Shown here piece by piece: positions 34,996-43,859 of a DNA stretch of 64,000 nt. The DNA comes from Patescibacteria group bacterium (GTDB taxonomy: Bacteria; Patescibacteriota; Saccharimonadia; Saccharimonadales; UBA4665): assembly GCA_030272735.1 (NCBI GenBank), contig JARXKL010000003.1:32192-96191 (forward strand), written 5' to 3'. Both the position numbers and the translations under genes were made by a program. Below the pieces are notes generated by a model that was not told where the DNA came from, searched no databases, and worked only from the letters and a program-made list of their open reading frames with translations. The first letter of the stretch is position 1. The number at the start of each line of letters is the position of its first letter.

Positions 34996-35972
34996 AGCGC
35001 TAGTTTTTTGCGATCAGTTTCATCTTCGATTTCGTGACCGATTATCTCTTCGATTAAGTCTTCAATCGTAATAACACCAATGATGTGATCGTCGCGCTCT
35101 ATAGGTATAAGATGCGTACCTGCAGCAATGAACTTACGGAACATTGTATCAAGCGCAGTCATGCTACCTACGAGTTGGGTCGGATGCAGAGGGAGATCGC
35201 TAACAAGGTACAGTTTTTCGTCAAAGTCGATATCGACAAGTTCTTTCATGAGCAACACACCATAGCATTTAGTCAGGTTTTCATCGAGTATCGGTATTCG
35301 GCTGTAGCCTTTATGCTTCATTTCATCGATAGCTTGATCGTTGAGCTCGGTGTCGGGAGAAAGCCAATAAGTATGGCGAATATCGGTCATAATATCACGT
35401 ACACGCTTTTCGCTTAAGCTGAGGGCGCCACGCATAATTTCAGCTTCGTCATCATCGAGTTCACTGCGTTTATCAGCCAGATGTTCGTTTATTAATAATC
35501 CAAGCTCATGGCGGCTTTGTAATTTGCTGTTTTGCTTCGGAAACAGCACGTCGAGTAGCAACTGCAGCGGCTTACTCAATACAAAAGTAATAATGACCAT
35601 AAGTCGCAATATGGGCGCAAATCGACTCGACCAGCCAAGTGGATCTTTCGAGAACAGTGCCTGCGGCATTACTTCGCCAAACACGACTATGAGCAGCGTA
35701 CTAAGCAAGCCAGCAAGCCAGCCTTCCAAACGGCTATCAAGCACTAATGAAGTACCGGTAACTGCCGCTACATTGGAAAACAGGATGCTTGCGAGAATTA
35801 AGTGCGTCTGCTTACGCAAGGGCAATACGCGGCGGGCTTGTTTATTGCCGAGCTTAGCTTTACGCTTGAGGTCTTCTATGTTCAGCGACATAACGGCAAT
35901 ATTTAAGCCGGAGCAAATAGCAGATAAGCCAATGAGCAAGAGCACTTCGACGATCAAAAGGTAGGTATTCAT
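34992..35972 (-). CDS. CNNM/CBS-domain membrane protein (hemolysin C / CorC-like)
   Basis: The 326-aa protein has a CNNM transmembrane domain (about 1-165) with three or four helices and SGLNIAVMSLNIEDLKRKAKLGNKQA, NVAAVTGTSLVLD, and FGEVMPQALFSKDPL, which are typical of the family. A CBS pair follows (about 190-315): VRDIMTDIRHTYWLSPDTELNDQAIDEM..YSRIPILDENL and DTMFRKFIAAGTHLIPIERDDHIIGVITIEDLIEEIIGHEI. Such proteins export Mg2+ or Co2+. The extra CorC_HlyC domain found in longer homologues is absent. It is convergent with the DUF5996 gene. Confidence 0.93.
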   Translation of the reverse strand: MNTYLLIVEVLLLIGLSAICSGLNIAVMSLNIEDLKRKAKLGNKQARRVLPLRKQTHLILASILFSNVAAVTGTSLVLDSRLEGWLAGLLSTLLIVVFGEVMPQALFSKDPLGWSSRFAPILRLMVIITFVLSKPLQLLLDVLFPKQNSKLQSRHELGLLINEHLADKRSELDDDEAEIMRGALSLSEKRVRDIMTDIRHTYWLSPDTELNDQAIDEMKHKGYSRIPILDENLTKCYGVLLMKELVDIDFDEKLYLVSDLPLHPTQLVGSMTALDTMFRKFIAAGTHLIPIERDDHIIGVITIEDLIEEIIGHEIEDETDRKKLAL

Positions 35973-36064
35973 CTAAAGTTGTGCAGCCAGGAGATTTATC
36001 ATCTAACACCAGTATAGCGAGCAATGCTCATGCTTGGCAAATCGAGCTCAGCTATACTAGTGAC

Positions 36065-36886
36065 ATGGCATCTTTTTTTGAAACAGTATGGAATGGCTGG
36101 CTTCGACAGCCGTATACATGCGCTAAAGTTACAGATACCGGTAGCGGTGATCCAGTAATATTATTGCATGGCCTTGGGCGCTCGGCGCAGGTTTGGAAAC
36201 ATATAATCCCGCTTTTAGAGAAATATAACCGCCGTATTGTGGCTTTTGATTTACTAGGGTTTGGATCATCGCCGAAGCCAGACATCCCTTATAATATTGA
36301 TGATCATGCTCGGGCAATTATAAAGAGTATTGAGAAGCTCAAACTAACTGAGCAAACTGTGCTCGTCGGGCATTCCATGGGCTGTTTGGTTGCAGTACGC
36401 GTTGCACGCCTCCGGCCTGATTTAGTGCGACATCTGGTGCTGTACGAGATGCCCTTGTACGAAGGACTTCCTGAAAAACGCACCTATAAAATACGCACTG
36501 ATCTCTATTTTAAACTTTACGAAAGAATTGTTCAGTACCAACCAACATTCAATAAAGAAACAGCAAAATTCGCGGAACGAACTGCAGTAAAAATTGCTGG
36601 GTTTGAAGTTACGCGGGATACCTGGCAGCCTTTCATTCGCAGTATTAAAAATACCATAATGCGACAAACTGCGGCCGAGGATATTAAGCAACTTTCTATG
36701 CCGATGGATGTCATTTATGGCACCTACGATATGCTTGTAATCCGAGGCAAAAAACAACAAGTATTTGGAACTGACAGCAAGTTGATTGAAGCACATACTA
36801 TACGTGCCCGACACAGTATTTCACCAAAAGCCAGTGCGTTTATTGTGTCTCGAATATCCGCAGCCTTGGAGCATCCAATCCAGTGA
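36065..36886 (+). CDS. Alpha/beta-fold hydrolase
   Basis: The start is the ATG 36065, 6 nt after TATACT (36053-36058); an in-frame extension to 35981 would overlap that promoter. The 273-aa product has the oxyanion loop LLHGLGRSAQVW, nucleophile elbow GHSMGC, a late acidic residue in VIYGTYDMLVI, and a catalytic His candidate in RARHSISPKA. No signal peptide. The substrate is unknown. Its TGA overlaps the GTG start of the DNA glycosylase (GTGA), so the two genes are translationally coupled. Confidence 0.9.
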   Translation: MASFFETVWNGWLRQPYTCAKVTDTGSGDPVILLHGLGRSAQVWKHIIPLLEKYNRRIVAFDLLGFGSSPKPDIPYNIDDHARAIIKSIEKLKLTEQTVLVGHSMGCLVAVRVARLRPDLVRHLVLYEMPLYEGLPEKRTYKIRTDLYFKLYERIVQYQPTFNKETAKFAERTAVKIAGFEVTRDTWQPFIRSIKNTIMRQTAAEDIKQLSMPMDVIYGTYDMLVIRGKKQQVFGTDSKLIEAHTIRARHSISPKASAFIVSRISAALEHPIQ

Positions 36887-37458
36887 CCTTACAGCATGAG
36901 CTCACCATTCCGGCTGTGGAGGCGGCACCATTACTACTCGGAGCAATTATTACAAGGCAATTAGCAGGCAATACAGTTACAGCCAGAATTGTAGAAGTTG
37001 AAGCCTATGACCAGTTAGACCCGGCCAGCCATAGTTTCAAGGGAGAAACGAAGCGTACGCTGGCTATGTTTGGACCGGCGGGGCACATGTACGTTTATTT
37101 TACCTATGGAATGCATTACTGCTGTAACGTTGTCGTCGGAGCTGAGGGACAGGGTTCAGCAGTGCTCATTCGCGCAGTGGAACCGCTGAGCGGCCTGGGA
37201 TTTCTGCGCGAGCGCCGGCCTGGAATCGTTGGTGACATACAGCTGACAAATGGGCCAGGAAAATTATGCCAAGCACTCAGTATTACACTGGCAGAAAACG
37301 GTCATGATCTTTCCATGCCTCCACTCAAAATTGAATTACAGCAATTACAAAAGAACGAAACGATTATCCAAACTACACGCATAGGTATTAGCAAAGCCAA
37401 AGACAAAAAGTCGCGGTTTTATATCAAAGCTAATCCCTATGTTTCGCTGCCTCGATAA
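36883..37458 (+). CDS. 3-methyladenine DNA glycosylase (AAG/MPG family)
   Basis: The 191-aa protein starts at a GTG that overlaps the upstream TGA. AAG motifs are clear: ARIVEVEAYDQLDPASHSFKGETKR (catalytic Glu in VEVEAY), MFGPAGHMYVYFTYGMHYCCNVV (Tyr-rich base pocket), VLIRAVEPL, and LTNGPGKLCQAL. It removes alkylated or deaminated purines from DNA. The C-terminus ends with FYIKANPYVS, as in the family. Co-translation with an alpha/beta-hydrolase is unusual but has no evident functional meaning. Confidence 0.95.
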   Translation: MTLQHELTIPAVEAAPLLLGAIITRQLAGNTVTARIVEVEAYDQLDPASHSFKGETKRTLAMFGPAGHMYVYFTYGMHYCCNVVVGAEGQGSAVLIRAVEPLSGLGFLRERRPGIVGDIQLTNGPGKLCQALSITLAENGHDLSMPPLKIELQQLQKNETIIQTTRIGISKAKDKKSRFYIKANPYVSLPR

Positions 37459-37496
37459 TACCTGTGCGCATCCTAAAACTGTGCTAACCTAGTACA

Positions 37497-38558
37497 ATGC
37501 ATCCGATCATCCGCTATTTTGGTACCTCAATAACCCTAACTGTTTTGTCTGTTATTTTAGCTGGAGTTCTTTTTGGACCCGGAGCTGCAATAACGACAAT
37601 TATTCTCATAGCTATAGAAATAGCCTTCAGTTTTGATAACGCAGTTATTAACGCCAAAATCCTCGCTCGACTTTCCAAAGTGTGGCAACAGCTATTTTTA
37701 ACAATTGGTATGGTAATCGCTATAGTTGGCATGCGTTTTGTGTTCCCGATTTTGATTGTAATGGTAACTGCAGATTTATCGTGGGGAACCGTCATAGACG
37801 ACGCGCTGCATCACCCTAAAGTTTACGGGGAGCATCTGGAAGATGCGCACACGGCTATCTCATCATTCGGAGGAGCATTCTTATTGACACTGACCTTGTA
37901 TTTCTTGTTCGACGAACACCGTAAGGAAGTATGGCTTGATCGCATTGAACGACCGCTCCAGCGCGTCAAAAGTGGCGTATGGTTACCGCCGCTGCTTGTA
38001 TCTCTACTCATAGTGGCACTAGCACTCTTTGAACATGGCGGTGAGAGATCTACTATTTTGCGCGCCGGATTAGCTGGTGCCATATCTTACGCTGCAATCC
38101 ACTTATTCATTGAGGCTCTCGGCCGAATTTCTGGTAACGGCGACGCTAAAGAAAGCACTTCAAATAACAAGGCGATGTACACGGGCTGGGGGGCATTTTT
38201 GGCATTTATGTACTTACAAATATTAGATGCCAGCTTTAGCTTTGACGGCGTGCTCGGCGCATTCGCTATCACCGACAAAATCGTACTGATTGCTCTTGGA
38301 CTAGGCGTCGGCGCCATCTGGGTGCGAAGCTTAACGGTATACATGGTTCGTAAAGGCACGCTAGATGCATATAAATATCTTGAGCACGGTGCACATTACG
38401 CGATTCTCGTACTCTCACTTGCATTACTGGGAGCAATATATATCGAAGTGCCTGATGCTATTACCGGCGCAGTTGGTCTGGGTATTATTTGGGCATCATA
38501 CATGGCTTCTAAACAAGCGATTCGCGACAGAAAGTCTTGGAGTACCACAAAGGCCTGA
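37497..38558 (+). CDS. DUF475 / TerC-like integral membrane protein
   Basis: The 353-aa protein has about eight or nine membrane helices. The two TerC-type acidic repeats are visible as EIAFSFDNAVINAKIL (near residue 40) and DASFSFDGVLGAFAITDKIV (near residue 255), each with a membrane-embedded Asp preceded by FSF. The family (YceF/YkoY/TerC) is linked to metal efflux and tellurite resistance, probably Mn2+ in several cases. TAACCT lies 6 nt upstream of the ATG but is a weak -10. Two hairpins follow the gene (38617-38664). Confidence 0.88.
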   Translation: MHPIIRYFGTSITLTVLSVILAGVLFGPGAAITTIILIAIEIAFSFDNAVINAKILARLSKVWQQLFLTIGMVIAIVGMRFVFPILIVMVTADLSWGTVIDDALHHPKVYGEHLEDAHTAISSFGGAFLLTLTLYFLFDEHRKEVWLDRIERPLQRVKSGVWLPPLLVSLLIVALALFEHGGERSTILRAGLAGAISYAAIHLFIEALGRISGNGDAKESTSNNKAMYTGWGAFLAFMYLQILDASFSFDGVLGAFAITDKIVLIALGLGVGAIWVRSLTVYMVRKGTLDAYKYLEHGAHYAILVLSLALLGAIYIEVPDAITGAVGLGIIWASYMASKQAIRDRKSWSTTKA

Positions 38559-38582
38559 GCATTTCGCGTGATGTAAGTCACA

Positions 38583-38673
38583 TTGACGTTTGCGCCTTAC
38601 AGGCATAAGCTGAATGTAGGAAGTGTGAGGCTTCCTACTGACCCGAACGCATTTCGTTCGGGTCATTATGTTT
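38583..38673 (+). ncRNA. Candidate small RNA or promoter plus tandem hairpins between TerC and fur
   Basis: TTGACG (38583-38588), a 17-bp spacer and TAAGCT (38606-38611) predict a start near 38618. The region after it has no open frame and forms two hairpins: TAGGAAG/CTTCCTA (38617-38623 with 38631-38637) and a perfect 10-bp GACCCGAACG/CGTTCGGGTC (38640-38649 with 38655-38664), followed by ATTATGTTTT. The second could be an intrinsic terminator for the upstream gene or for a ~55-nt transcript. On the opposite strand there is no U-tract after the hairpin. Confidence 0.35.
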
Positions 38674-38683
38674 TAGTAGGTAA

Positions 38684-39115
38684 TTACTTATGCTGGCAGA
38701 TAGCACATACTCCTTGTATTTCTAATTGATGACCTTCCATCTTGAAACCATGTTTTTGAGCCGCTTCGTATAAATGATCTTCTAATTCGTCATTTTCACT
38801 TATTGGGATTACAACGTGACATTTCGTGCAGGTTAGATGATGATGATGCCGATGAAAGTCGTCGCTGAGTTCGAGTTTGTACTTCCAGCCCATCTGAAGG
38901 CGCTGCACTATGCCAAGCCGTTCATACAAGCTAACTACTCTGTAGACACTGGCACGATCAACGAGCTTCTGACATGCATCCACAACTTCTCGCATAGTTT
39001 GCGGTTCTTTGTCGAGAAGGGCATCGAATACCGTACTTCTGGCGGTCGTCATACTGAAGCTGTGCGCTTTGAGCGTATGTCGAAGTTCATCTTTAGGGTC
39101 GGGTATGCCGGGCAT
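38684..39115 (-). CDS. Fur-family metal-dependent repressor (possibly Zur)
   Basis: The 143-aa protein has a Fur-type winged helix (about 10-80; TTARSTVFDALL, ASVYRVVSLYERLGIV) and the metal sites: HRHHHH (88-93), the structural CxxC pairs C96/C99 and C137/C140. It lies divergent to a ZIP zinc transporter with a shared operator-promoter region, which favours Zur over an iron-sensing Fur. A perfect minus-strand TATAAT (39127-39122) ends 6 nt before the ATG, so it is leaderless and probably autoregulated. Confidence 0.88.
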   Translation of the reverse strand: MPGIPDPKDELRHTLKAHSFSMTTARSTVFDALLDKEPQTMREVVDACQKLVDRASVYRVVSLYERLGIVQRLQMGWKYKLELSDDFHRHHHHLTCTKCHVVIPISENDELEDHLYEAAQKHGFKMEGHQLEIQGVCAICQHK

Positions 39116-39180
39116 GATGCAATTATAGTGCTAATTGCGACTTAATTGCAATTTATTGTTCGGCATTTTATGCTAATGCT
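39116..39180. promoter_or_regulatory. Divergent fur/ZIP promoters sharing a palindromic -35 and GCAATT operator repeats
   Basis: The palindrome TTGCAA (39146-39151) serves as -35 for both directions: plus strand with 17-bp spacing to TATGCT (39169-39174), minus strand with 18-bp spacing to TATAAT (39127-39122). Overlapping it are AATTGC/GCAATT inverted repeats (39133-39138 and 39148-39153, 9-nt spacer) and a further GCAATT at 39118-39123. These are good candidates for the Fur/Zur operator. Both ATGs are 6 nt from their -10, so both transcripts should be leaderless. Confidence 0.7.
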
Positions 39181-39906
39181 ATGTTACCCGTACTATTAGC
39201 CGCTGCTACATTCTTCTCAACGCTCCTTGGAGGAATTGTTGGTATAAAAAATCGAAAGCGCATGCACACACTACTCGGGTTCACCGCAGGAGTTATTTTA
39301 GGTGTTGTAGCCTTCGATTTATTGCCTGAAATCTTTGAACTGCTTGACCAGCAACACACTAAGCCAATCGCGGCTATGATCGCATTAGTGGTCGGCTTCT
39401 TAGCTTTCCATATTGTTGAAAAGAGCATATTGATTCACCATAATCACGAATCCGAATATGAGATTCATCATCACCCTCACGTGGGTGTAGCATCGGCTAT
39501 AGCTCTCATTGGTCACAGTTTCCTCGATGGAATTGGCATTGGCTTAGGGTTCCAAGCGGGAACAGGCGTGGGTATTGCAGTAGCTATCGCGGTTATTGCG
39601 CATGATTTTAGCGACGGTCTCAATACAGTTAACTTGATGTTGCTCAACAAAAACAATGCAAAGAGAACCAGACTTTTTTTACTGTTTGATGCACTTGCGC
39701 CAGTGCTAGGAGCGTTCAGCACTATATTATTTTCCATTCCTGACAGTGCATTGGTGTTATATCTAGGTTTTTTCGCAGGCTTCTTGCTCTATATTGGCGC
39801 CAGCGAGATCTTGCCAGAAGCGCATAGTAAAAAATCATCATATTCTACAATTCTGTTGACTATTGCCGGCGTAGTATTCATGTACGCCGTGACGCAACTT
39901 GCATAA
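39181..39906 (+). CDS. ZIP-family metal transporter
   Basis: The 241-aa protein has eight predicted helices with a His-rich loop (IHHNHESEYEIHHHPH) between helices 3 and 4 and the ZIP metal-transport motifs: HSFLDGIGIGLGF in helix 4 and HDFSDGLNTVNLML in helix 5. Asp replaces the usual Glu in HDFSD. The family imports Zn2+ and other divalent metals. It is divergent to the Fur/Zur-type regulator, which probably represses it under zinc-replete conditions. Confidence 0.92.
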   Translation: MLPVLLAAATFFSTLLGGIVGIKNRKRMHTLLGFTAGVILGVVAFDLLPEIFELLDQQHTKPIAAMIALVVGFLAFHIVEKSILIHHNHESEYEIHHHPHVGVASAIALIGHSFLDGIGIGLGFQAGTGVGIAVAIAVIAHDFSDGLNTVNLMLLNKNNAKRTRLFLLFDALAPVLGAFSTILFSIPDSALVLYLGFFAGFLLYIGASEILPEAHSKKSSYSTILLTIAGVVFMYAVTQLA

Positions 39907-39941
39907 CAGCTGAGTAGGCTGAGAACTGTTATACTGATCAT

Positions 39942-40988
39942 ATGACGCTAGCGGTTATCATTTTGGGGATTATAGTAGCGATACTGCTCTTTGTTTTGCT
40001 CAGACGACCCTCAAGCCAAGCTGATAGCTCCAGCGCATTATTGCTCAAGCAAGATCTCCGGCAACTTAGCGAGGATGTAACCAAGCTCAAAGACGGTTTG
40101 CAGTCTCAAATGACAACGAGCATGCAACAGCAATTCAACGCCAGCAATAAAATTATCTCTGAAGTAACAAGAAACTTAACTGAGCTGAAAGAGTCCAACA
40201 AACAAGTACTGAGCATCACTGATGAGCTAAAAACTTTGCAAAATGTTCTGCAAAATCCTAAGCAGCGCGGTGTGCTGGGTGAGTATCATCTGCAATCGGT
40301 GCTCGAAAATGTTCTGCCGCCTGAGCGATTCACGCTGCAATACGGTTTCAAAAATGGCGACATCGTAGATGCCGTCGTTACTCTCGATAAAGGGCGCATT
40401 TTGCCAGTCGACTCTAAATTTAGTCTCGAGAATTATAATAGATTGGTCGAATCAACCGACAAAGTGCAGCGTGAGGCCATCGCTAAGTTATTTAAAGCCG
40501 ACCTAAAAGCTCGCATCGATGAAACTGCCAAATATATTCGACCCAAAGAGGGAACAATGGACTACGCATTTATGTTTATTCCATCTGAGGCAATTTATTA
40601 TGATTTGCTTGTAAATAAAGTTGGAACAACTGGCACATCGGCACGTGATCTTATTGAATACGCCTTTCGCGACAAGCACGTGATTATTGTTAGTCCAACT
40701 ACTTTTATGGCGTACTTGCAGACCGTTTTGCAGGGCCTCAGGAGTCTACAAATAGAAGAACAAGCTAAGGACATCCAGATACGCGTAGGCGAACTTGGCC
40801 GCCACCTTGTCACATATGAGACATTTATGCAGAAGCTCGGTGGCTCGCTCGGTACTACGGTAAACCATTACAATACTGCCCACAAAGAACTTAAGAAAAT
40901 CGACAAGGACATTGTAAAAATCGCCGATACTTCCCCGGCCATTGAGCCACTGTTGCTGGACAAGCCAGTCGTTGACTACGAAGATTAA
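39942..40988 (+). CDS. rmuC: RmuC-family DNA recombination protein
   Basis: The 348-aa protein starts with a membrane anchor (about 3-20), then a coiled coil (about 35-100) and the RmuC nuclease-like core: NPKQRGVLGEYHLQSVLENVLPPERF, GDIVDAVVTLDKGRILPVDSKFSLENY, MFIPSEAIYYDLLV and IIVSPTTFMAYLQTV. The PD-(D/E)XK-like residues (D...DSK) are present. RmuC limits DNA inversions. TATACT (39930-39935) ends 6 nt before the ATG. A second protein with a related nuclease-like fold, DUF2130, is 6 kb upstream. Confidence 0.93.
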   Translation: MTLAVIILGIIVAILLFVLLRRPSSQADSSSALLLKQDLRQLSEDVTKLKDGLQSQMTTSMQQQFNASNKIISEVTRNLTELKESNKQVLSITDELKTLQNVLQNPKQRGVLGEYHLQSVLENVLPPERFTLQYGFKNGDIVDAVVTLDKGRILPVDSKFSLENYNRLVESTDKVQREAIAKLFKADLKARIDETAKYIRPKEGTMDYAFMFIPSEAIYYDLLVNKVGTTGTSARDLIEYAFRDKHVIIVSPTTFMAYLQTVLQGLRSLQIEEQAKDIQIRVGELGRHLVTYETFMQKLGGSLGTTVNHYNTAHKELKKIDKDIVKIADTSPAIEPLLLDKPVVDYED

Positions 40989-41006
40989 TTAAGACCTGGC
41001 TGCAGA

Positions 41007-42329
41007 CTAGCGTGTCTTAGCTAAATCAAGCGCTAAAGCGGCTGTCCAACTGAAATTAGCAGCACCGGCGGCTTCGCCAGTTATAGGATCAAAATATTCA
41101 TAACTGCCAGCTCGCTCGACCATCTCCAAAGTGCTTTCAGTAAGGGCTAAAGCATGATCATTAAAACCGTATCGTTTCAGGCCGTCGATTATCAACCAAT
41201 TCATGTTGACCCACGATGGGCCTTGCCAATACAGTTTACTTTGGAACCATTCTGAATTGAGCGGCACGCTAGGCACCGGATAGGCTGGGCCGAACATCTC
41301 GTCGTCTTCAAGCAGCGAAACAAGCTCTTTAGCTCTCGTGTGACTAACTGAGCCGGCGTAAAGGGGCAATAAAGTAGCTATCGTTGGGATTTTAAGCAAC
41401 CGGTGTGTCACAAAATCTCGAGAGTAATACTGATTAGAATATTCATCCCACAGATGTTCGATGGCCTTCTCACTCAATTTCATGTTGCGGTCAAGCTCCT
41501 CCGGTACATCAGTTTTGATTGTCGCGGCGATTTCTCGCAATAATTCATTAGCACGGATAAAAATGCAGTTATATGATAAGTCCTCAATAGCGAATATTGA
41601 CCTGTTAAGGACGCGTTCTATGTCGTAATTTTTGCGCCTTAGTCTACGCTGTATATCGAAAAGACACAACGCCTCAATAGTAGAAAAGCGCTGGTCGATA
41701 GGCACGCTGTGCGTGTCGCGCCGAAAAAGATTAATGACGCGGTCGAAACGGCTTTTTTCAATAACGCTTATCCAAAATGGCAGCTGGTGATCATGCATTT
41801 CGTTCATCCACGGCGGTGTATTGTCGAGTCCGGTTTCCCAGGGGTGAATTTGCAGTACGAGACCTTCTTGATGTGGATCACGTTCGGCATAGTGCCATTC
41901 GTGGTAAGCCACGATCGCTGGATACACTAAGCGATACCAGCGTCGTCGTTCGGGTGCTTTCAGCTTTTTGCCAATCTGCACGACTGCTTCTGCAAGCATC
42001 GGAGGTTGCGTAATACCCGTTGTCATTACATCACTGGGCGCATTTGGGCTTAACCAGCTACGCCATATACTCCTATCTGTGCGGTACTGCGGGTCATCGC
42101 GAAATATAATATTTGGTAACATGCCATTTTGCCACTGACCGCGCAGCAAGCTGAGAATCTCAGTTTGCGCCCGCTCAACATCGAGATGCCTCATGCCGAT
42201 AGCTACAAAGCAGCTGTCCCACAGCCACTGATGGGGATATAGACCATGCGCCGGCTGCGTATAGCTACCACGGTCATTCATAGCCAGTACTTCTGAGACA
42301 GCAGCAATCATTTTTTCGTGGTCGTACAT
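41007..42329 (-). CDS. GH63/MGH-like glycoside hydrolase, (alpha/alpha)6 barrel
   Basis: The 440-aa protein is a single (alpha/alpha)6 toroid. Family cues: YPHQWLWDSCFVAIGMRHLD with the catalytic-acid Asp region, QWQNGMLPNIIF, TTGITQPPMLAEAV, YWQGPSWVNMNWLI, and a late YEYFDPITGEAAGAANFSWTAAL with the catalytic Glu region. These are typical of glucosylglycerate/mannosylglycerate hydrolases and GH63 alpha-glucosidases. There is no signal peptide, so the substrate is cytoplasmic, perhaps a compatible solute. On the minus strand TATACT ends 8 nt before the ATG. Confidence 0.88.
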   Translation of the reverse strand: MYDHEKMIAAVSEVLAMNDRGSYTQPAHGLYPHQWLWDSCFVAIGMRHLDVERAQTEILSLLRGQWQNGMLPNIIFRDDPQYRTDRSIWRSWLSPNAPSDVMTTGITQPPMLAEAVVQIGKKLKAPERRRWYRLVYPAIVAYHEWHYAERDPHQEGLVLQIHPWETGLDNTPPWMNEMHDHQLPFWISVIEKSRFDRVINLFRRDTHSVPIDQRFSTIEALCLFDIQRRLRRKNYDIERVLNRSIFAIEDLSYNCIFIRANELLREIAATIKTDVPEELDRNMKLSEKAIEHLWDEYSNQYYSRDFVTHRLLKIPTIATLLPLYAGSVSHTRAKELVSLLEDDEMFGPAYPVPSVPLNSEWFQSKLYWQGPSWVNMNWLIIDGLKRYGFNDHALALTESTLEMVERAGSYEYFDPITGEAAGAANFSWTAALALDLAKTR

Positions 42330-42360
42330 TCAGTAGAAGTATACCCTAAAAAGCTTGTGG

Positions 42361-43296
42361 CTACGCTGTTTGCGCTTCGGTATATTCCCACAAAAGTCTA
42401 TCTGTAGCTGCCGACCATCCCTCTTCGGCAGATTCATAAAAGAATGTTGTACCACAACCAGCTACAGCGCCAAGAGCCATGCGAGTCGCAAGTTCAAATC
42501 CGTTCATTATGCCGCTCGAACTTACTACATCAATTGCAGACCCTTTTAAACATCGAACAGCATTTGCTGTCTCACGGCAAGATTGTGTTTTCGTGTATGG
42601 TCCACTGAGACCCCCCATCTCAGGATTGACCTGTAAACCAAATAGAGTGCCATCGATCGGCCATGTATTGGGTGTGAACACTGCTGAAACCGAACCGCTT
42701 TCGCGAATAATTGACATAGTTTCTTCGCATCTGTCAGCTACTATCATGGGTGAGACGCGTATAAATATTTGTTGCCCTTTTTTATCGACTATCGTACGTA
42801 ATGCATTGAGTGTTAATTTGAGTGCTCCAGGCGAGTAACTCAAAACTTCACTTCGACTGCCATCAGGAGTTTCTACGTTAGGGCAACTTGCGTTTAGGAG
42901 CACTGCATCTGCACCAGCGTACATGGCTTTCGCAACAAGCCGGCGGCTTTCACCCGCAGGGTCAGCCGATACGGGTGCAACGTTTATGATAAATGGCTTA
43001 TTCTGCGCGTGTGCCGCTTCAACCATAGTTGGAATTTGTTGTACCGCTACCTCGATGCCTTTATTTGGCATTCCGAGCGAATTAGCGGTATAACCTTGGT
43101 CTGCATTGTGTACATATACCTTCTCGCCCCGGGGATTATTGCCAGCACGTGGATCAGTTGTGTACGAGCCTGCTTCGATCCAGCCCACACCAGAGCGGGC
43201 CAACATTGCTACATCTTCGACTGATCTAACGACACCTCCGGCATTGCCCCAAGGAGAATCAACATTCAAATGCCCGATTCTTATTGTCTCGCTCAT
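42361..43296 (-). CDS. Dihydroorotate dehydrogenase-like FMN protein
   Basis: The 311-aa TIM-barrel protein has DHODH-type features: VSADPAGESRRLV, LNASCPNVETPDG (class 1 catalytic Cys position), IFIRVSPM, and SSGIMNGFELATRMALGA (FMN phosphate loop). The N-terminus is unusual (GHLNVDSPWGNAGGVVRSVED). It may be a true DHODH or a relative that uses another substrate, since no other pyrimidine gene is in the window. It has one of the strongest Shine-Dalgarno sequences here (AAGGAGG). Confidence 0.82.
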   Translation of the reverse strand: MSETIRIGHLNVDSPWGNAGGVVRSVEDVAMLARSGVGWIEAGSYTTDPRAGNNPRGEKVYVHNADQGYTANSLGMPNKGIEVAVQQIPTMVEAAHAQNKPFIINVAPVSADPAGESRRLVAKAMYAGADAVLLNASCPNVETPDGSRSEVLSYSPGALKLTLNALRTIVDKKGQQIFIRVSPMIVADRCEETMSIIRESGSVSAVFTPNTWPIDGTLFGLQVNPEMGGLSGPYTKTQSCRETANAVRCLKGSAIDVVSSSGIMNGFELATRMALGAVAGCGTTFFYESAEEGWSAATDRLLWEYTEAQTA

Positions 43297-43335
43297 ACGC
43301 TTCCTCCTTCGCTGCTCTAACTTGTTCCAGTAGTT

Positions 43336-43833
43336 TTAACGATAGTTATCAAAGCTAATCGGAAACTCAAAATCTTGAGCACGGATTAAGTGCATGACAT
43401 CTTGCAGGTTATCTTTACTGTTGCTTGTAACACGTACGGCGTCACCCTGAATCTGGGACTTTACTTTTGGAAGTTCATCGCGGATCAGTTTGGTGATTTT
43501 TTTTGCTTTTTCTTGGTCGAGACCTTGTTTGAACGGAACTTCCTTTGTAGTTTTTAGGTTGCTTTCCGTAATGTCCTTAGATGTGTCGAGAACTTTTTGC
43601 GACTGGTCGCGCGAGGCTAGTTTTTTGCGAACTATATCGAGAATAGCGTCAATTTGCCAATCCCCACTTCCCGTTATTTTTAATCCGGTCTTTTCAGGAT
43701 TAAGCCATTCGATTTCAGCAGGCGTCCCCTTAAAATCATAACGGCTCGACATTTCGCGCTGTGCTTGATCGAAGACATTATTCATCTCCGCTTTGTCATA
43801 TTCACTCACAATATCAAAAGAAAAATTTGCCAT
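43336..43833 (-). CDS. YajQ-family nucleotide-binding protein
   Basis: The 165-aa protein matches YajQ throughout: MANFSFDIVSEYDKAEMNNVFDQA, SSRYDFKG, LDTSKDITESNLKTTKEVPFKQGLD.KAKKITKLIRD, VKSQIQGDAVRVTSNSKDNLQDVMHLI, and the C-terminal DFEFPISFDNYR. Members have two RRM-like folds and bind nucleotides (c-di-GMP in Xanthomonas) or tRNA. The role here is unknown. On the minus strand TAGTCT ends 6 nt before the ATG. Confidence 0.96.
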   Translation of the reverse strand: MANFSFDIVSEYDKAEMNNVFDQAQREMSSRYDFKGTPAEIEWLNPEKTGLKITGSGDWQIDAILDIVRKKLASRDQSQKVLDTSKDITESNLKTTKEVPFKQGLDQEKAKKITKLIRDELPKVKSQIQGDAVRVTSNSKDNLQDVMHLIRAQDFEFPISFDNYR

Positions 43834-43859
43834 ACCCCTAGACTACTACAAAATGCAAT

